DNA from: Cephalotus follicularis
Lineage: Eukaryota > Streptophyta > Magnoliopsida > Oxalidales > Cephalotaceae
Assembly (NCBI GenBank): GCA_001972305.1
Contig: BDDD01002372.1
Span: 216,455 to 280,454 of the forward strand
Length of the DNA stretch: 64,000 bases
Direction of reading: 5' to 3'
How positions within the stretch are numbered: the stretch's first letter is position 1; each line of letters starts with the position of its first letter. The position numbers and the translations under genes were made by a program. Of the stretch, positions 1-10,890 are shown in pieces. The notes below the pieces were generated by a model. It ran no database searches. It had not been told where the DNA came from and worked only from the letters and a program-made list of their open reading frames with translations.

Positions 1-831
1 GGAATCTATGTTTTGATGAGGCTATCAAATCTTTTGACTTCATTAAAAATGTCGATGAGCCATGTGTTTATCAAAAACAGGATGGGCCGAATATCACTTT
101 CTTAGGGCTACACGTGGATGACATTTTACTCATTGGGAATACTGTAGGGATGTTGCAGTCTGCGAAAGTATGTCTTGCTAAGAACTTTTCCATGAAGGAT
201 TTGGGAGAAGCCACCTATATACTGAGTATAAGGATCAACAGGGATAGGTCCAATAGGTTTCTTGGGCTTTCCCAAAGCAAGTACATCAACAAGGTGCTGA
301 AATGATTTAGCATGGAGAATTCCAAGAGAGGCCTATTGTCAATAGGTGAAGGAATTCTACTATCTAAGAAGATGTCTCCACAGGCATCTAAAGAGAGAGC
401 ACGCATGAGTCAGATACTTTATACTTCAGCTGTAGGGTTGATCATGTATGCCATGTTATGTACTAGGCTTAATGTTGCGCATGCCCCAGGAATGGCAAGC
501 CGATTTCAGTTCGATCCTAGCGAGAAACACTGGGAAGTAGTCAAGGGAATTCTAAAGTACCTTAGATGGACTCAGGATGTCTTATTGATTTATGAAAAAG
601 AAAGCGAGTTGAAATTGGAGGGCTACATTGACTCTAGTTTTGATAGTGATTCGGATGATCACAAATTGGATTCTGTTTATGTGTTTGTACTGAATGGAGG
701 TGCGGTGAGCTGGCGCAGCTCAAGGTAGGAGACTATAGCGAACTCCACCACAGAAGTTGAGTATATAGCAGCCTCTAATTCCACCAAGGAGGGTATTTGG
801 ATACGCAAGTTCATTATTGAACTAGGAGTTG
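1..831 (+). pseudogene. Ty1/copia pol fragment: RT C-terminus and RNase H, first part
   Basis: One reading frame runs from the window edge to 831, broken by stops just after the KYINKVLK motif (about 303) and at 726-728. It encodes the end of a copia reverse transcriptase with the catalytic HVDD box (about 109-120) and a KDLGEATYILSIRI motif, then copia RNase H including a TTEVEYIAAS motif near 752. The 5' part of the element lies outside the window. At 832 the gene is cut by an inserted LTR, and the frame resumes exactly at 2279. In life the protein copied element RNA into DNA in virus-like particles. Here it is dead. Copia assignment is firm; the lineage within copia is not resolved. Confidence 0.9.
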
Positions 832-1037
832 TGTTTAGCATAAAAATGTGTTGTTTTTAATGATCTATTTGTAATATTTTTATGCTTGGAATAGACTACT
901 TTGGTTGTGTCATATTGATTTTCAGGTACAAGTGCAAAATGACCAAAGTGCAAGAATACTACCCAAAGTTGTGCAAATTAGAGCTTGAAAGACTAGAGAT
1001 TGAAGAATTAACAAATTCGGCAGAAACAGAGCAAAAC

Positions 1038-1345
1038 GCGTCGATGTCTTTCATAGGGATCGACGTCTTTTCTGGGTTTTCATTAAAGACGTCGACGTCT
1101 TCTGTTGAGGATCGACGTCTTTTCTGGGAATTGTAACTTACCTTCGAGAGCTATGAGAAAGACATCGACGTCTTTCATCATAGGGATCGACGTTTTTGAG
1201 TGAATTTGACCTGTGAATATTGGAGCAAAAGGGATCGACATCTTTCATCATAGGGATCGATGTCTTTCACTCGCATCTCAGCAAAATACGATTTTTACCA
1301 AAAGACATCGACGTCTTTGATAGGGATCAACGTCTTCTACTGCAG
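1038..1345 (+). repeat. GTCGAC palindrome cluster in LTR U3
   Basis: About ten degenerate copies of a unit close to AAAGACGTCGACGTCTTT occur in some 310 bases, interleaved with CATAGGGATCGACGTC. The clearest is a perfect 16-base palindrome at 1086-1101. Each full unit contains two overlapping GACGTC hexamers, the core of plant bZIP C-box sites. The cluster ends about 90 bases upstream of the TATA-like box at 1433, the usual place for LTR enhancers. The enhancer role is inference. The corresponding clusters in the complete element are at 9241-9545 and 17166-17465. Confidence 0.8.
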
Positions 1346-1432
1346 CAGAAATAGAAAGTTAGATTTTTTGCCAGATTTTGTAACTAGGATTGCTTTATTT
1401 CCGTTTTTGATCAGTTTTGTAGTATAAAAACA

Positions 1433-1440
1433 ATGTAATG
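1433..1440 (+). promoter_or_regulatory. TATA-like box of Athila-1 solo LTR
   Basis: TATAAAAA follows the palindrome cluster and occupies the same position as in the two LTRs of the complete element (9627-9634 and 17553-17560). Conservation in all three copies supports it as the element promoter. Confidence 0.55.
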
Positions 1441-1733
1441 CCGACCAAATCAAGTGTAGAGTAGAAGTAGAGGCTGGTAGAAACCCTAATTTCTTTTATC
1501 AATTTTAGTTTTGTTTCATAATGTTTAGTAGCTAAACTTTTCAAGGTTTTAGGGAAGAACGAAACCTAAATTGTTATTGTTTCAATTCCATCAATAAAAA
1601 TCCTTGAATATTTGATTTGTTCTTCAATATTTTTGCCTTCACACACACTTTGTCTGTTTGATTAAAATTCACAAACATCTTGTCAATGAAGCTGAAAGTC
1701 GGTGAATAAATGGTGCTTAATTCGATCAACGGA

Positions 1734-1890
1734 GTCTACTCATACGATTTGTCACAACGAACACACTTCGTATAGACCTAGCATGTCTACTCATACGTCT
1801 TGCCGCCATTGCCGTACTTCGTATAGACCTAGCATGTCTACTCATACGTCTTGTCATCACCACCACACTCCGTATCGACCTAGCTGCCGT
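1734..1890 (+). repeat. 51-base tandem repeats in Athila-1 LTR
   Basis: Three units begin GTCTACTCATACG at 1734, 1785 and 1836, exactly 51 bases apart. Because 51 is a multiple of three, one frame stays open with a repeating Ser-Thr-His-Thr pattern. The block is downstream of the TATA box inside an LTR, so this open frame is probably not a gene. Copy number differs between LTRs of the same family. Confidence 0.85.
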
Positions 1891-2278
1891 TGTTTATCAA
1901 GGTATGATCGTTCAATTAAATGGAACTGTTCAATACAATCTACGGTGAGTTTCTATACCCTAAAACCGTTTCTTGATTATATATTTACTTCACTTTTATT
2001 AGTTGTTTTGATTAGTTTAAAAATTGCATGCTTTATTTCTTGGTATTTCGAATTCAGTGTTTTTAATTATCGAACTCTTAATTTTCCGTTTTGATTATTT
2101 ATTTTATTTTGCATAATTAGGAGTAGTTTTTGATATTTTATTTCAAATTTGGCATACTTCACCTAGGTTGAATAGATTACAACTAGTTTATTGTTTCCTT
2201 GCGTTCGACCCGTTACTGCATGATCCGTGCACTTGCGGCTATAAATTTTAAAACATTCTTTTTCCAGTGAACAAGTTG

Positions 2279-2568
2279 TTCCTACCATCAACAGTCCAGT
2301 AGTCATATACTGTGACAACAATGGGGCTGTAGCATAAGCCAAGGAACCACGGTCTCAGCAACGATCCAAACACATCGAGTGGTGCTATCATTTGATTCGA
2401 GAGATCATTGGTAGGGGAGACATACAACTTGAGAGGGTCACCTTGGATGCGAACACAGCAGATCCACTGACCAAAGTAATGGACACAAGGGTTTTGGAGC
2501 GTCATCGTGGGACGATAGGCTTAGGCTATTTGAGTGCATGGCTTGAGGATCAAGTGGGAGATTGTTAG
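2279..2568 (+). pseudogene. Ty1/copia RNase H, second part
   Basis: This continues the frame broken at 831. Base 831 plus 2279-2280 completes a codon, and the protein reads on through the YCDNNGAVA motif, then SKHIEW and a DPLTK motif typical of the copia RNase H C-terminus. There is one in-frame TAA shortly after GAVA. The natural stop TAG (2566-2568) overlaps the start of the 3' LTR, a common copia arrangement. The exact resumption shows that insertion of the LTR at 832-2273 interrupted this gene. Confidence 0.92.
2552..2560 (+). other. Polypurine tract of the copia element
   Basis: AAGTGGGAG lies two bases upstream of the LTR start TGTTAG at 2563, the standard position for priming plus-strand DNA synthesis in copia elements. 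Confidence 0.75.
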
Positions 2569-2630
2569 ATAGGGTGACCCAAAAAGCTATTGGGTGGGCT
2601 TATTTATCAGACATGTCTATGTATATAAAC
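2563..2630 (+). mobile_element. Copia 3' LTR, first segment
   Basis: It starts with TGTTAG directly after the polypurine tract and runs 68 bases before the Tekay-A solo LTR. The sequence resumes after the TAAAC duplication at 5024. Confidence 0.8.
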
Positions 2631-3335
2631 TGTAAGCCCCAGATTGTAAGTGTTTAAATAGGATTGTACAATGTTGTATTCATGGATGGCTTTGATGGTA
2701 TATAAAATTATAGTATTTTTCCCTTCCATGGATGTTTATGGCTTATAGGGATTCAATGGAACCTAGGGCGAGGCAAGTGACTCTCTTTCCTTCTTATTTT
2801 CCATTTCTCTTTCCTTTCTAAAGAGATGGTGATAGAGGGAGTTAGAGATAGAGCTTGGATTTGAGCATGGAAGGAGCCATTGGATTCGTGGCAGAGTGTA
2901 GAACTTGAAGGAAGGATTAGATCAAGGATTTGGATGCAAACCCCTCCAGATCTGCATCTCAATAGTTATTTAGCTAGGTTCTACATATATGCTTTGAACT
3001 TATGCATATTGAATGAAATTGAGTGATATACTATTATGGACTGATAGATCAAGGTTAGATGAATGAGTTAGGGTGAGTGATAGGGATTGAAACGGATCGA
3101 AATGGAAATCAGAGAGAGAATTGAGAGTTTTAGGTTTATAGGCCTAATCTTTTCTCTCTCTTGATTACGGATTTATGGGTATGAATCTAGGGGTTTGAAC
3201 ATGGTTTAAAGTGAAAATTGACCATTGGAGCTTATATCTCCCTTGGATCATGGTTTAAAGTGTTTAAATTGGTTTGAAATGGATTTTGGGGAAGTGAAAA
3301 ATGACGATTGGACAGTGTCTGCTCTTGTCAAAGCA

Positions 3336-3500
3336 TCGTCACTTTGGCGCAACCAGCAACGCTTTGACTGGATCGCAAATTGTTGACATTTCGATCTGCT
3401 ATCAACGCTTTAGCTTGTATGCGCAAAGTTGTGATGCTTTTGTCACAGTGTCGGTGCTTTGCCAGGCGCAAACCGTCGACGCCTTGTACAAAAGGGTCAG
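3336..3500 (+). repeat. Degenerate CGTCGACG motif cluster in Tekay-A solo LTR
   Basis: Several decayed units of the form AAAGCRTCGAYG / CGTCGACGCYTT occur here, at the position equivalent to 8297-8450 and 24903-25085. The best unit is the CCGTCGACGCC stretch near 3472-3482. Confidence 0.65.
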
Positions 3501-4103
3501 CGTTTTGCCCTGTTTTTGTACAAAATGAAATGGTTTCAAACCCTTTTCAACCTAGTTCTTTCTACACTCAAATGGGATCCATAGGAAGCCTCCTTAAGGC
3601 CGGGTAATCTATGGGAACCTCTTTTTAAACACAATCGAGTTATAAACCGATCTGCAATGGATTTTCAACAAGGTTTCTATAAATGGTTTTATAAACTCCG
3701 ATAGGGACTGAAATGTGAATTGTACTATTATAGGTGGACCTTCAAGAACACAATTGTGAGCTAGGACCCATAGGAATTAGCATTATCGATTGAGTGTTGT
3801 AGTGGATGACGGATGTGTCCTATGTGATCCTTTATGACTAGGTCCCTATCTTTTAAATGATATGTGGTATTGGTTAATGGATTGTCATTGTTAAGACCTA
3901 ACGAGATAATCCATTCCTAATCTTCATTCTCGTCATGAAGGTTAGGGTTGTAGACCGCATTGTATCATTATTGACCAAAATCATCATTCTTTACTGAGTG
4001 ACCCTATGAGAACATCCCCTTTAGGGGTGAACCTTCGGGAGACACCGCATTGTGGATGGACTATAGGAAGATGGTACCATATTGAACAAATGATTGATTG
4101 GAG

Positions 4104-4310
4104 TCTAATTGAACTAGAACCTTCGGGGACTGGCGATTGAATAGCAATTGAGCTAGAACCTTCGAGGACTGGCGATTGGATTGTTATTGGGGTGCCATAT
4201 TGATAGAATGATTGATTGCAATGTAATTGGGCTAGAAACTTCGGGGACTAGCGATTGAATTGTAATTGGGCTAGAACCTCCTGGAACTGGCGATTGGATT
4301 GTTATTGACA
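4104..4310 (+). repeat. Four 39-base imperfect tandem repeats
   Basis: CTAGAACCTTCG-type units start at 4114, 4153, 4232 and 4271. Spacing is 39 bases within each pair, and each unit is followed by GGACTGGCGATTG. A related unit in the opposite orientation forms the 41-base array at 63586-63800 in another LTR, so this is probably an old LTR module. Confidence 0.75.
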
Positions 4311-5023
4311 GGGTCAGTGTTATCTCGACTCTGCTCATCTATAACACGTTGTGCGTAGACGACGGAGATAGACCTTATAGATTGATTATACCCATTGTAC
4401 GGTTATTGATCGATTGATGGATTGTTTGTAGACCTAGGGTGTATGGATTATGATTCTGTGGTTAGGACATCCTTATGTGTACCATCGCTTAGGGACGGTT
4501 GACGTACTAACGTTGTCCATAATTGGCATGCATGCATCTCACATGCCATGCATATATCTGCCATATCTACACACTTCATTGTATATAGTATTACCTACAT
4601 GGTTGTGTTTGGCTAACCCATTCTTGAAATGGGCACAACATCTAGGGCCGAGTGCAGAGGATGCTTCAAAGTGACAGATCGGGCCTCCAGGGCAGGATTC
4701 GGATAGCACAACTGTATTGTGTTTATCTACCTTATATGATATTCAAATATATAAGAGTGCTTGTACAAGAGTGATGTATTTTCAGTTTTATTTGACCTGC
4801 CAGCTTGTGGCAGTGTTATAGATAATTGTTGATGATATGATATGTACTTTGGGCCTATCTATGCATGTATTGAATGGATGTTTTCCACTGTATAGTTATG
4901 CATGGAAGTTTTAATTCATATCATATTTTGGCACTATGCTAAGTTGATACTGATTGATTGTATGGACGGTATGCCACGTGTCGGACTGTGGGGTCCTCCC
5001 ATGGTTCTGGGTGTGAAATAAAC

Positions 5024-6873
5024 AATCTTTTTCTATTTATATGACATGTGCTATTTTGATTATATTTTTTATGGCACAATCACTTGTGTTTTATTACATA
5101 ATTGAAGTAGACTAATTTACCTACTTACACTTGTGATGCCCTAACATAAGGTTAGATCCAAAGCATGGAGGCAGTGAGATTGACTACCTTATTTGTTGTG
5201 TCGAATTAGTTCCAAGTCATAGGTTCACTCACTGGGCATTTGATAACTGAATAGACTTTTGTGCACGTTGCCTGCTCCCAGAAGGGGAGGATGGATACTC
5301 TTACTACCATATGTAGGGAACATTAAAATAAGTGCGAGGTGCGCGCTGGGAGCGTTTACACTGAACTAGACCTGAGTAAGAAACACTATTTGGATAGTCG
5401 CTATTCTTGTCTCAATAGTGATTTCTACATGTTACGGTTGTGTATAAGTGTTGGACACTTAGCGAGTTCATGGAGCTCGTCTAATCCTTAGACATGAGCA
5501 ACTGCTCTATATTGTATAGAGACTGTCTAGTTTTGATCTCCACCTTACTTAGTTCTTTTGCGGGGCTGAAAATTGGGTGGTCTTTAGGCTTGATGGAATC
5601 TGTGCGAATATAAGCGAGTTCGCAATATGGGATCGTCACACCTGAGCGAAGTTGATCTGCCCTAATTTGGTCTTATTGTACTTTGGACTTATAAAATCCT
5701 TGGCCAAGGTTGAGGTGGACTGAAAATATGATTTCCGGAGAGTGTACCGAAAGTCCTAGTAATGATCAGATATTTTAGCCACTGAGGTAAAACTAGGGTT
5801 GTCACGTCTCCTTATCCTAGACCTCAGTCGATGCCAAGTATGACGAGGGATTATTGTACACTCGATCTGACGACGGAAAAAGTCACGCATTACGGCGGTG
5901 TATGATACATAATTGAGGAAATTAATTTCTCGCATGGATAATATTGGATATTAGTCCAGAAACATTTTAAATAGGTCTAGGACTATTTAGAGTGGCTTAA
6001 CCGAACCCTAGAGGCGTTTCATTAATTCATCAAAACTGCAGATAATAATCAAGACTTTAAGGGTCCTTACCAGAGAATGGTATCTCAATAAATGTTGTAC
6101 ATTTATATTTTGGTGACAATTATAAAATCATATATTAGTTAAGTGGATTTCATAAGGTGTGTCACCATTAGATGGTTGACATATGTCACCGCCTTATTTA
6201 ATCTTACCTAATTAATATATATATATATAAGGGATAGACTTTGGAAAGGTGTAGAATTCTCTCATATCTTCTCCAATCCATCTGTTTCTAGAGAGAAAAA
6301 AAAGGAAGAAAAGCTCTCTCCTAGGGTTTGAGCAACTTTCCATTGATTCCAAGCTTTGGAGCTTGAAATTTCTACTCATCCCTTCTTTGACATTTATCAC
6401 CGAGGCCTAGTAGCTACATAGGGTGGATTGGAATTGATAAACCTTGTCAATGCCTTGTTGGTATATAGGTTAGGTGCAAGCTCTCTATGTAACTAGCATT
6501 TTTTGAGACAATTCTTCTCTTGGGGGCTTACATAGCATATCTTGAAATTTGATTTAGAAACCAGAAAATTAGGGTTTCTTTGTGAAGGGGCTGCCAAAAT
6601 TTTCTTAGAGAAAATTCAAAGGTTTTTGCATCTGGGAAGTGTAGAAGACTTGGAGTCTTGCAAAGGAGCTTCTACAAGCTTGTACCGACGAAGAGAATGA
6701 GTTTCCATAATTGGTTTAAGCTTTAAACTATCTCTTTGTATTTTGTAATTTGTGATTATCACATTAGAATGCATATGTGATAATTATTTGGTTATGGAAT
6801 TGGTGTGGTGTTCCTTGGCATGCAAGTGTGTTGGAATTGAAATTAGCATAGCCTAGATGTTTAGGGGTGAGTT
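5024..6873 (+). mobile_element. Copia 3' LTR, main segment (non-coding)
   Basis: No coding region is visible in these 1850 bases. The segment continues the copia LTR after the TAAAC duplication. It contains a (TA)n tract at about 6215-6230 that could be a promoter, followed by a leader with AAACCCTAG-type motifs and long pyrimidine/purine runs. At 6873 it is cut by the Tekay-A element, and it seems to resume at 25834 for about 36 bases, ending AAAATTACA. That right end is a guess. If correct, the LTR itself is about 1.95 kb. Confidence 0.55.
6215..6230 (+). promoter_or_regulatory. TA-rich tract, possible copia LTR TATA region
   Basis: An alternating TA run ends ATATAA about 30 bases before a purine/pyrimidine-rich leader. 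This is plausible as the LTR promoter, but it is equally a simple microsatellite. Confidence 0.35.
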
Positions 6874-9034
6874 TGTCACTCCCCAAACCACGGGAGAACC
6901 CCAAGGCCCGACACGTGGCAAACTGTCCATACAATCCATCCATAAACATAGCATAACATCCTAAATATGCTATAAAGAAAAACTTTAACAACCATTATGT
7001 GGAAAACCATTCAAACACTTGCATAAATGAATCCATGTAAAAACATCCCATCAATACATATGTATGCAGCACTGCCACAAGCCGACAGGTCAATGTAACT
7101 GAGAAATAACATCTTATACAGCAACTCTTATACAAGGTAGATAAAACAAATAGGAACTGCAACTAGAAGTCCTGTAGGTCCGGCACGATCACTTCGAGGT
7201 ATCCTCTACACTCGCCCCTAGATGTTGTGCCCATTTCGAGAATGGGTCAGCCAAACACAGCTATGTAGGCAATACTATATGCAATATTGTGAACAGATTT
7301 ATACAAATATATGCATGGCATGTGAAATGCATGAATGCCAATTGTGGACAACGTTAGTACATCAGTCATCCCTAAGCAATGACATATTTAACGAGTCCTA
7401 ATCATAGAATTTACCATCCATACACTCTAGGTCTACATACTCACCATTAAAACAATTCATAGTCATTCATAGGTACAAACAATCCATACGGTATAAGTAC
7501 TACTCTGCCTCTCAGGCTAGAGACAGTACCTCCGCCCGTCTAAGCACTCTTTGTGTCTTAGGTGATAGAGCTCAGATAGCACTGACCATATCAACCCTAC
7601 CCTACCCTGATGCTAGTCCTCTTAGGTTCCAATCATAAATTGTAATTCTCTTTGATACTACCATCCTATAGGTCCAACCACAATGCGGTGTCTCCCCATA
7701 GGTTCACCCCTAAATTGGTTGCTAAAGGTCCCTTTAATACCCTCTTCCCATTGATCCGTCAGAAATGTAGTGTCTTTCCATAGGTTCACCCCTAAAGTGG
7801 GTTCCTATAGGTCCCTACAACTTTCATACCCTAAGGTCAAACATCCCTAACCTCCATGACGGAGTGAAGATTAGGAATGAATTATCTAGACAAGTCTCAA
7901 ACAACATCAACCATAATCCCTAACCCTAAAGCCCTTTAAATGAAAAATCATTTAAAGAATAGGGACCTAACCCTAAAGGATCACGTGGGATCCATCCATC
8001 GATCCTTTCCCTAACCCTTCATACCCTTTTGGTAATACTAGTCCCAGAAGGTTCTAGTCCCCTTAGGTTCCACCATACCCTATTTCGGTCCCTATCAAAG
8101 TTAATAAAACTATTTTATTGAAACTTCATTGAAATTCATTTTGAGAATTGATTAGGAGATCAATTGTGTTACATGAAGGTTCACATAGATTACAAGGCCT
8201 TAGGAAGGCTTCCTATATAACCCCTTTGAAGATAAAACCGTTTGGGGTTGAAAAGGGATTGCAATCATTTCATTTTGTATAAAAACAGGGAAAAGCAAAG
8301 CCAAAGCATCGACGGTTAAGGTGGGCAAAGCGTCTCCGGCTAAGCGTTGCCCCTTAAAGCATCTACAATTGCACGAAGCGTTGACAGTTCATGCATTAGG
8401 CAAAGCATCGACGATTAAGACGAAGGCGCCGATGGTTAAGCCTGGCACAACTTCATTTTACTATTAGAAAATCCATTCAAATCCCTTTAAACTCCCTTAA
8501 ATCCGTTTAAAACTTAATCCAAAGGAAGCTATAAGCTCCAATGGTCAATTATAACTTGAAAACAACTTTAAACCCTTAGATCCATACCCTTAAGCCCCTG
8601 ATTGATGGAGAGAAAGGAAATTGGACAAATGTCTCAAATTCACTAATATCTCCCTGATCTCCATTTTGACTCGTTATTAACCCTATTAATCACCCTAACC
8701 CATATATGTAGCATGTATATATCAATACATAACTTTATATTCATTCGAATCCATCTATATGCATGAATTTAAAGCATATATGTAGAACCTACCTCAAAAC
8801 TGTTGAGATGAAGATCTGGAAAGATTTGCTGCTGAATCCTTGTTCTAATCTTTCTTGCAAGCTTTAAACTCTGCCACGAATCTAAAGACTATTTCCTTGC
8901 TCGAATCTAAGCTCTCTTTCTCTAACTCGCTCTCTCACTATATCTCTAGAAAAGGGAAGAGTGAGAGAATGAGAATAGAAAGAGTTGAACTGCCTATATA
9001 TAGACATCCTTAGGTGAAAAACCCCGAGACTTGT
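6874..9034 (-). mobile_element. Tekay-A 3' LTR, larger part
   Basis: On the plus strand it begins TGTCACTCCCCAAACC, matching the left end of the LTR at 23486. It contains the motif cluster at about 8297-8450 and a TATA-like CTATATATAG near 8993. It is interrupted at 9034 by Athila-1, and its remaining part is 18400-18552. Confidence 0.9.
8297..8450 (-). repeat. CGTCGACG-type motif cluster in Tekay-A 3' LTR
   Basis: Five to six decayed units of AAAGCRTCGACGGTTAAG type lie in some 150 bases. The equivalent cluster in the 5' LTR (24903-25085) is better preserved. In this element the cluster is several hundred bases downstream of the TATA-like box, in the transcribed leader, unlike Athila-1. Confidence 0.7.
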
Positions 9035-9240
9035 TGTTTAGCATAAAAATGTGTTGTTTTTAATGATTTATTTGTAATATTTTTATTCTTGGAATAGACT
9101 ACTTTGGTTGTGTTATATTGATTTTCAGGTACAAGTGCAAAAGGACCAAAGTGCAAGAATACTACCCAAAGTTGTGCAATTTAGAGCTTGAAAGTGTAAA
9201 GATTGAAGAATTGACAAATTCTGCAGAAAAAGAGCAAAAC

Positions 9241-9545
9241 GCGTCGATGTCTTTCATAGGGATTGACGTCTTTTCTGGGTTTGCATTAAACGCATCGATG
9301 TCTTTTGTTGGGGATCGATGTTCTTTCTCGAAATTCCAACTTATCTTTAAGAGCTATGAAAAAGGCATCGACGTCTTTCGTCAAATAGATCGATGTCTTT
9401 GTGCAAATTCGACCTGTAACTTTTGGATCAAAACGCATCGACGTCTTTCATCATAGGGATCAATGTCTATTATGCGCATCTCAGCAAAACACGATTCTTT
9501 ACAAAACGCGTCGATGTCCAACCAAAGGCGTCGACGTCTTCTTTT
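9241..9545 (+). repeat. GTCGAC palindrome cluster, Athila-1 5' LTR
   Basis: About ten units of GCGTCGATGTCTTT / GATCGACGTCTTT type occur here in the same order as in the solo LTR at 1038-1345. The spacing is preserved while individual bases have drifted, mostly C-to-T and G-to-A within CG pairs. That drift is what methylated repeats show. Confidence 0.8.
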
Positions 9546-9626
9546 GCAACAGAAATAGAAAGTTGGGTTTTTTACCAGATTTTGTAATTAGGATTGATTT
9601 ATTTCTATTTTTGATCAATTTTGTAG

Positions 9627-9634
9627 TATAAAAA
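9627..9634 (+). promoter_or_regulatory. TATA-like box, Athila-1 5' LTR
   Basis: TATAAAAA lies about 80 bases after the palindrome cluster and is conserved in all three LTR copies in the window. Confidence 0.55.
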
Positions 9635-9926
9635 CAATACATGGCCGGCCAAGAGTGTGTGTAGAGGCTGGTAGAAACCCTATTTTTCTTTATCAATTTT
9701 AATTTGTTTTACAATGTTTAGGAGCTAAACTTTTCAAGGTTTTGGGGAAGAACAAAGCCTAGATTGTTATTGTTTCAATTCCATCAATAAAAATCCTTGA
9801 ATATTTGATTTGTTCTTCAATATTTCTGCCTTCGCATACACTTTGTCTGTCTGATTAAAATCCACAAACATCTTGTCGGTGAAGCTGGAAATTGGTGAAT
9901 AAATGGCGTTTAATTCAATCAACGGA

Positions 9927-10190
9927 GTCTACTCATACGATTTGTCACAACGAACACACTTCGTATTGACCTAGCATGTCTACTCATACGTCTTGCCCCT
10001 GTTGCCGTACTTCGTATAGAATTCAATCAACGGAGTCTACTCATACGATTTGTCACAACGAACACACATCGTATAGACCTAGCATGTCTACTCATACGTC
10101 TTGTCGCCGTTGCCATACTTCGTATAGACCTAGCATGTCTACTCATACGTCTTGTCATCACCGTCGCACTCCATATAGACCTAGCTACCG
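9927..10190 (+). repeat. 51-base tandem repeats, expanded copy
   Basis: GTCTACTCATACG units start at 9927, 9978, 10035, 10086 and 10137. The 57-base step at 9978-10035 marks the junction of a 108-base duplication that re-copies the leading ATTCAATCAACGGA segment. The 3' LTR has only three units (about 17852-18010). Confidence 0.9.
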
Positions 10191-10583
10191 CTGGCTATCA
10201 AGGTATGATCATTCAATTAAATGGAATAGTTCAATTCAATCTATGGTGAGTTTCTATACCCTAAAACCGCTTTTTAATTATATATTTTCTTCACTTTTAT
10301 TCATTGTTTTGATTCGTCTTAAAATTGCATGCTTTATTTCTTGGTATTTCGAATTCAGTGTCCTTAATATTCGAAGTCTTAATTTCCTGTTTTGATTATT
10401 TATTTTATTTTGCTTAATTAGGAATAGTTTTTAATAGTTTACTTCAAATTTGGTATACTTTGCCTAGGTTGGATAGATTATAACTAGTTTGACGTTTCCC
10501 TGCGTTCAACCCGTTACTGCATGATCCGTGCACTTGCGGCTATAAATTTTAAAACATTCTTTCTAAATCAGTGAGCAAGTTTT

Positions 10584-10601
10584 TGGCGCCGTTGCCGGGG
10601 A
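10584..10601 (+). other. Primer binding site, complementary to tRNA-Asp
   Basis: TGGCGCCGTTGCCGGGGA is fully complementary to the 3' end of plant tRNA-Asp as I know it. This is the hallmark primer site of Athila-type elements. It lies six bases after the LTR end. Confidence 0.9.
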
Positions 10602-10890
10602 AACGTTTTAAATTAGTTTAAATTTATTTAACTGATTCGTAGTATTTATTTGTGTTTTATTTTTATTCTCGTAATTTTTGTTAATCTTAGTTTAATTAGG
10701 GAATTGTATAAGCTTCAAAACAAACTTCTACAATCTTTGCATAAGCTTTAAACAAACCCTAATTTTTGCTAAGTTAATTTTCTTGCATAAATTTTAATTA
10801 TCGCCTAGTTTAATTTAGGTTTTTATTAAAAAATACAAAAACAAAACTTGCGTTTTCTGCTGGTGTTTAGAAATTGCGTTAAGCTAGTTT
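10602..10890 (+). other. Athila-1 leader, no gene seen
   Basis: An AT-rich untranslated leader lies between the primer site and the gag start. I see only poly-T and TTTAATTA-rich stretches. Confidence 0.6.

Larger units (their letters stand above)
832..2273 (+). mobile_element. Solo LTR of the Athila-1 family, inserted in copia RNase H
   Basis: The 1442-base segment starts TGTTTAGCATAAAAATG and ends TGAACA. It matches the two LTRs of the complete element at 9035-18394 along its length. It is flanked by a perfect 5-base duplication AGTTG (827-831 and 2274-2278), so both ends are certain. No internal region is present, as expected after LTR-LTR recombination. It contains a TATA-like box, a GTCGAC palindrome cluster (about 1038-1345) and 51-base tandem repeats (1734-1890). 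Removing the LTR and one duplication copy restores the copia frame. Confidence 0.95.
2631..5018 (+). mobile_element. Solo LTR of a Tekay-A-like gypsy element inside the copia LTR
   Basis: This 2388-base segment begins TGTAAGCCCC and ends GGGTGTGAAA (a decayed ACA). It is flanked by a perfect 5-base duplication TAAAC (2626-2630 and 5019-5023). Read on the plus strand it is homologous, with substantial divergence, to the reverse complement of the LTRs at 6874-9034 and 23486-25828. Shared landmarks include the Ser/Thr-rich leader near 2780-2960, the motif cluster near 3340-3500 and the terminal region with a GCCACGTGTCGG match. No internal coding region is present. Confidence 0.9.
9035..10577 (+). 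mobile_element. Athila-1 5' LTR
   Basis: It starts TGTTTAGCATAAAAATG and ends GTGAGCA. At 1543 bases it is 109 longer than the 3' LTR, because of a duplicated 108-base block (two 51-base units plus a junction) in 9927-10140. The order inside is palindrome cluster (9241-9545), TATA-like box, poly(A)-like AATAAA context, then tandem repeats. Confidence 0.93.

Noticed and set aside
1702..2094. Open frame of 130 codons with His/Thr/Ser repeats
   Set aside because: It lies inside an LTR, downstream of the TATA-like box, and is the translation of 51-base tandem repeats. The same holds for 9976-10395 and 17818-18066.
9241..9545. Possible CRISPR-like repeat array
   Set aside because: Units are degenerate, spacing is irregular and the spacers are themselves repeats. 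The sequence is an LTR in a plant genome.
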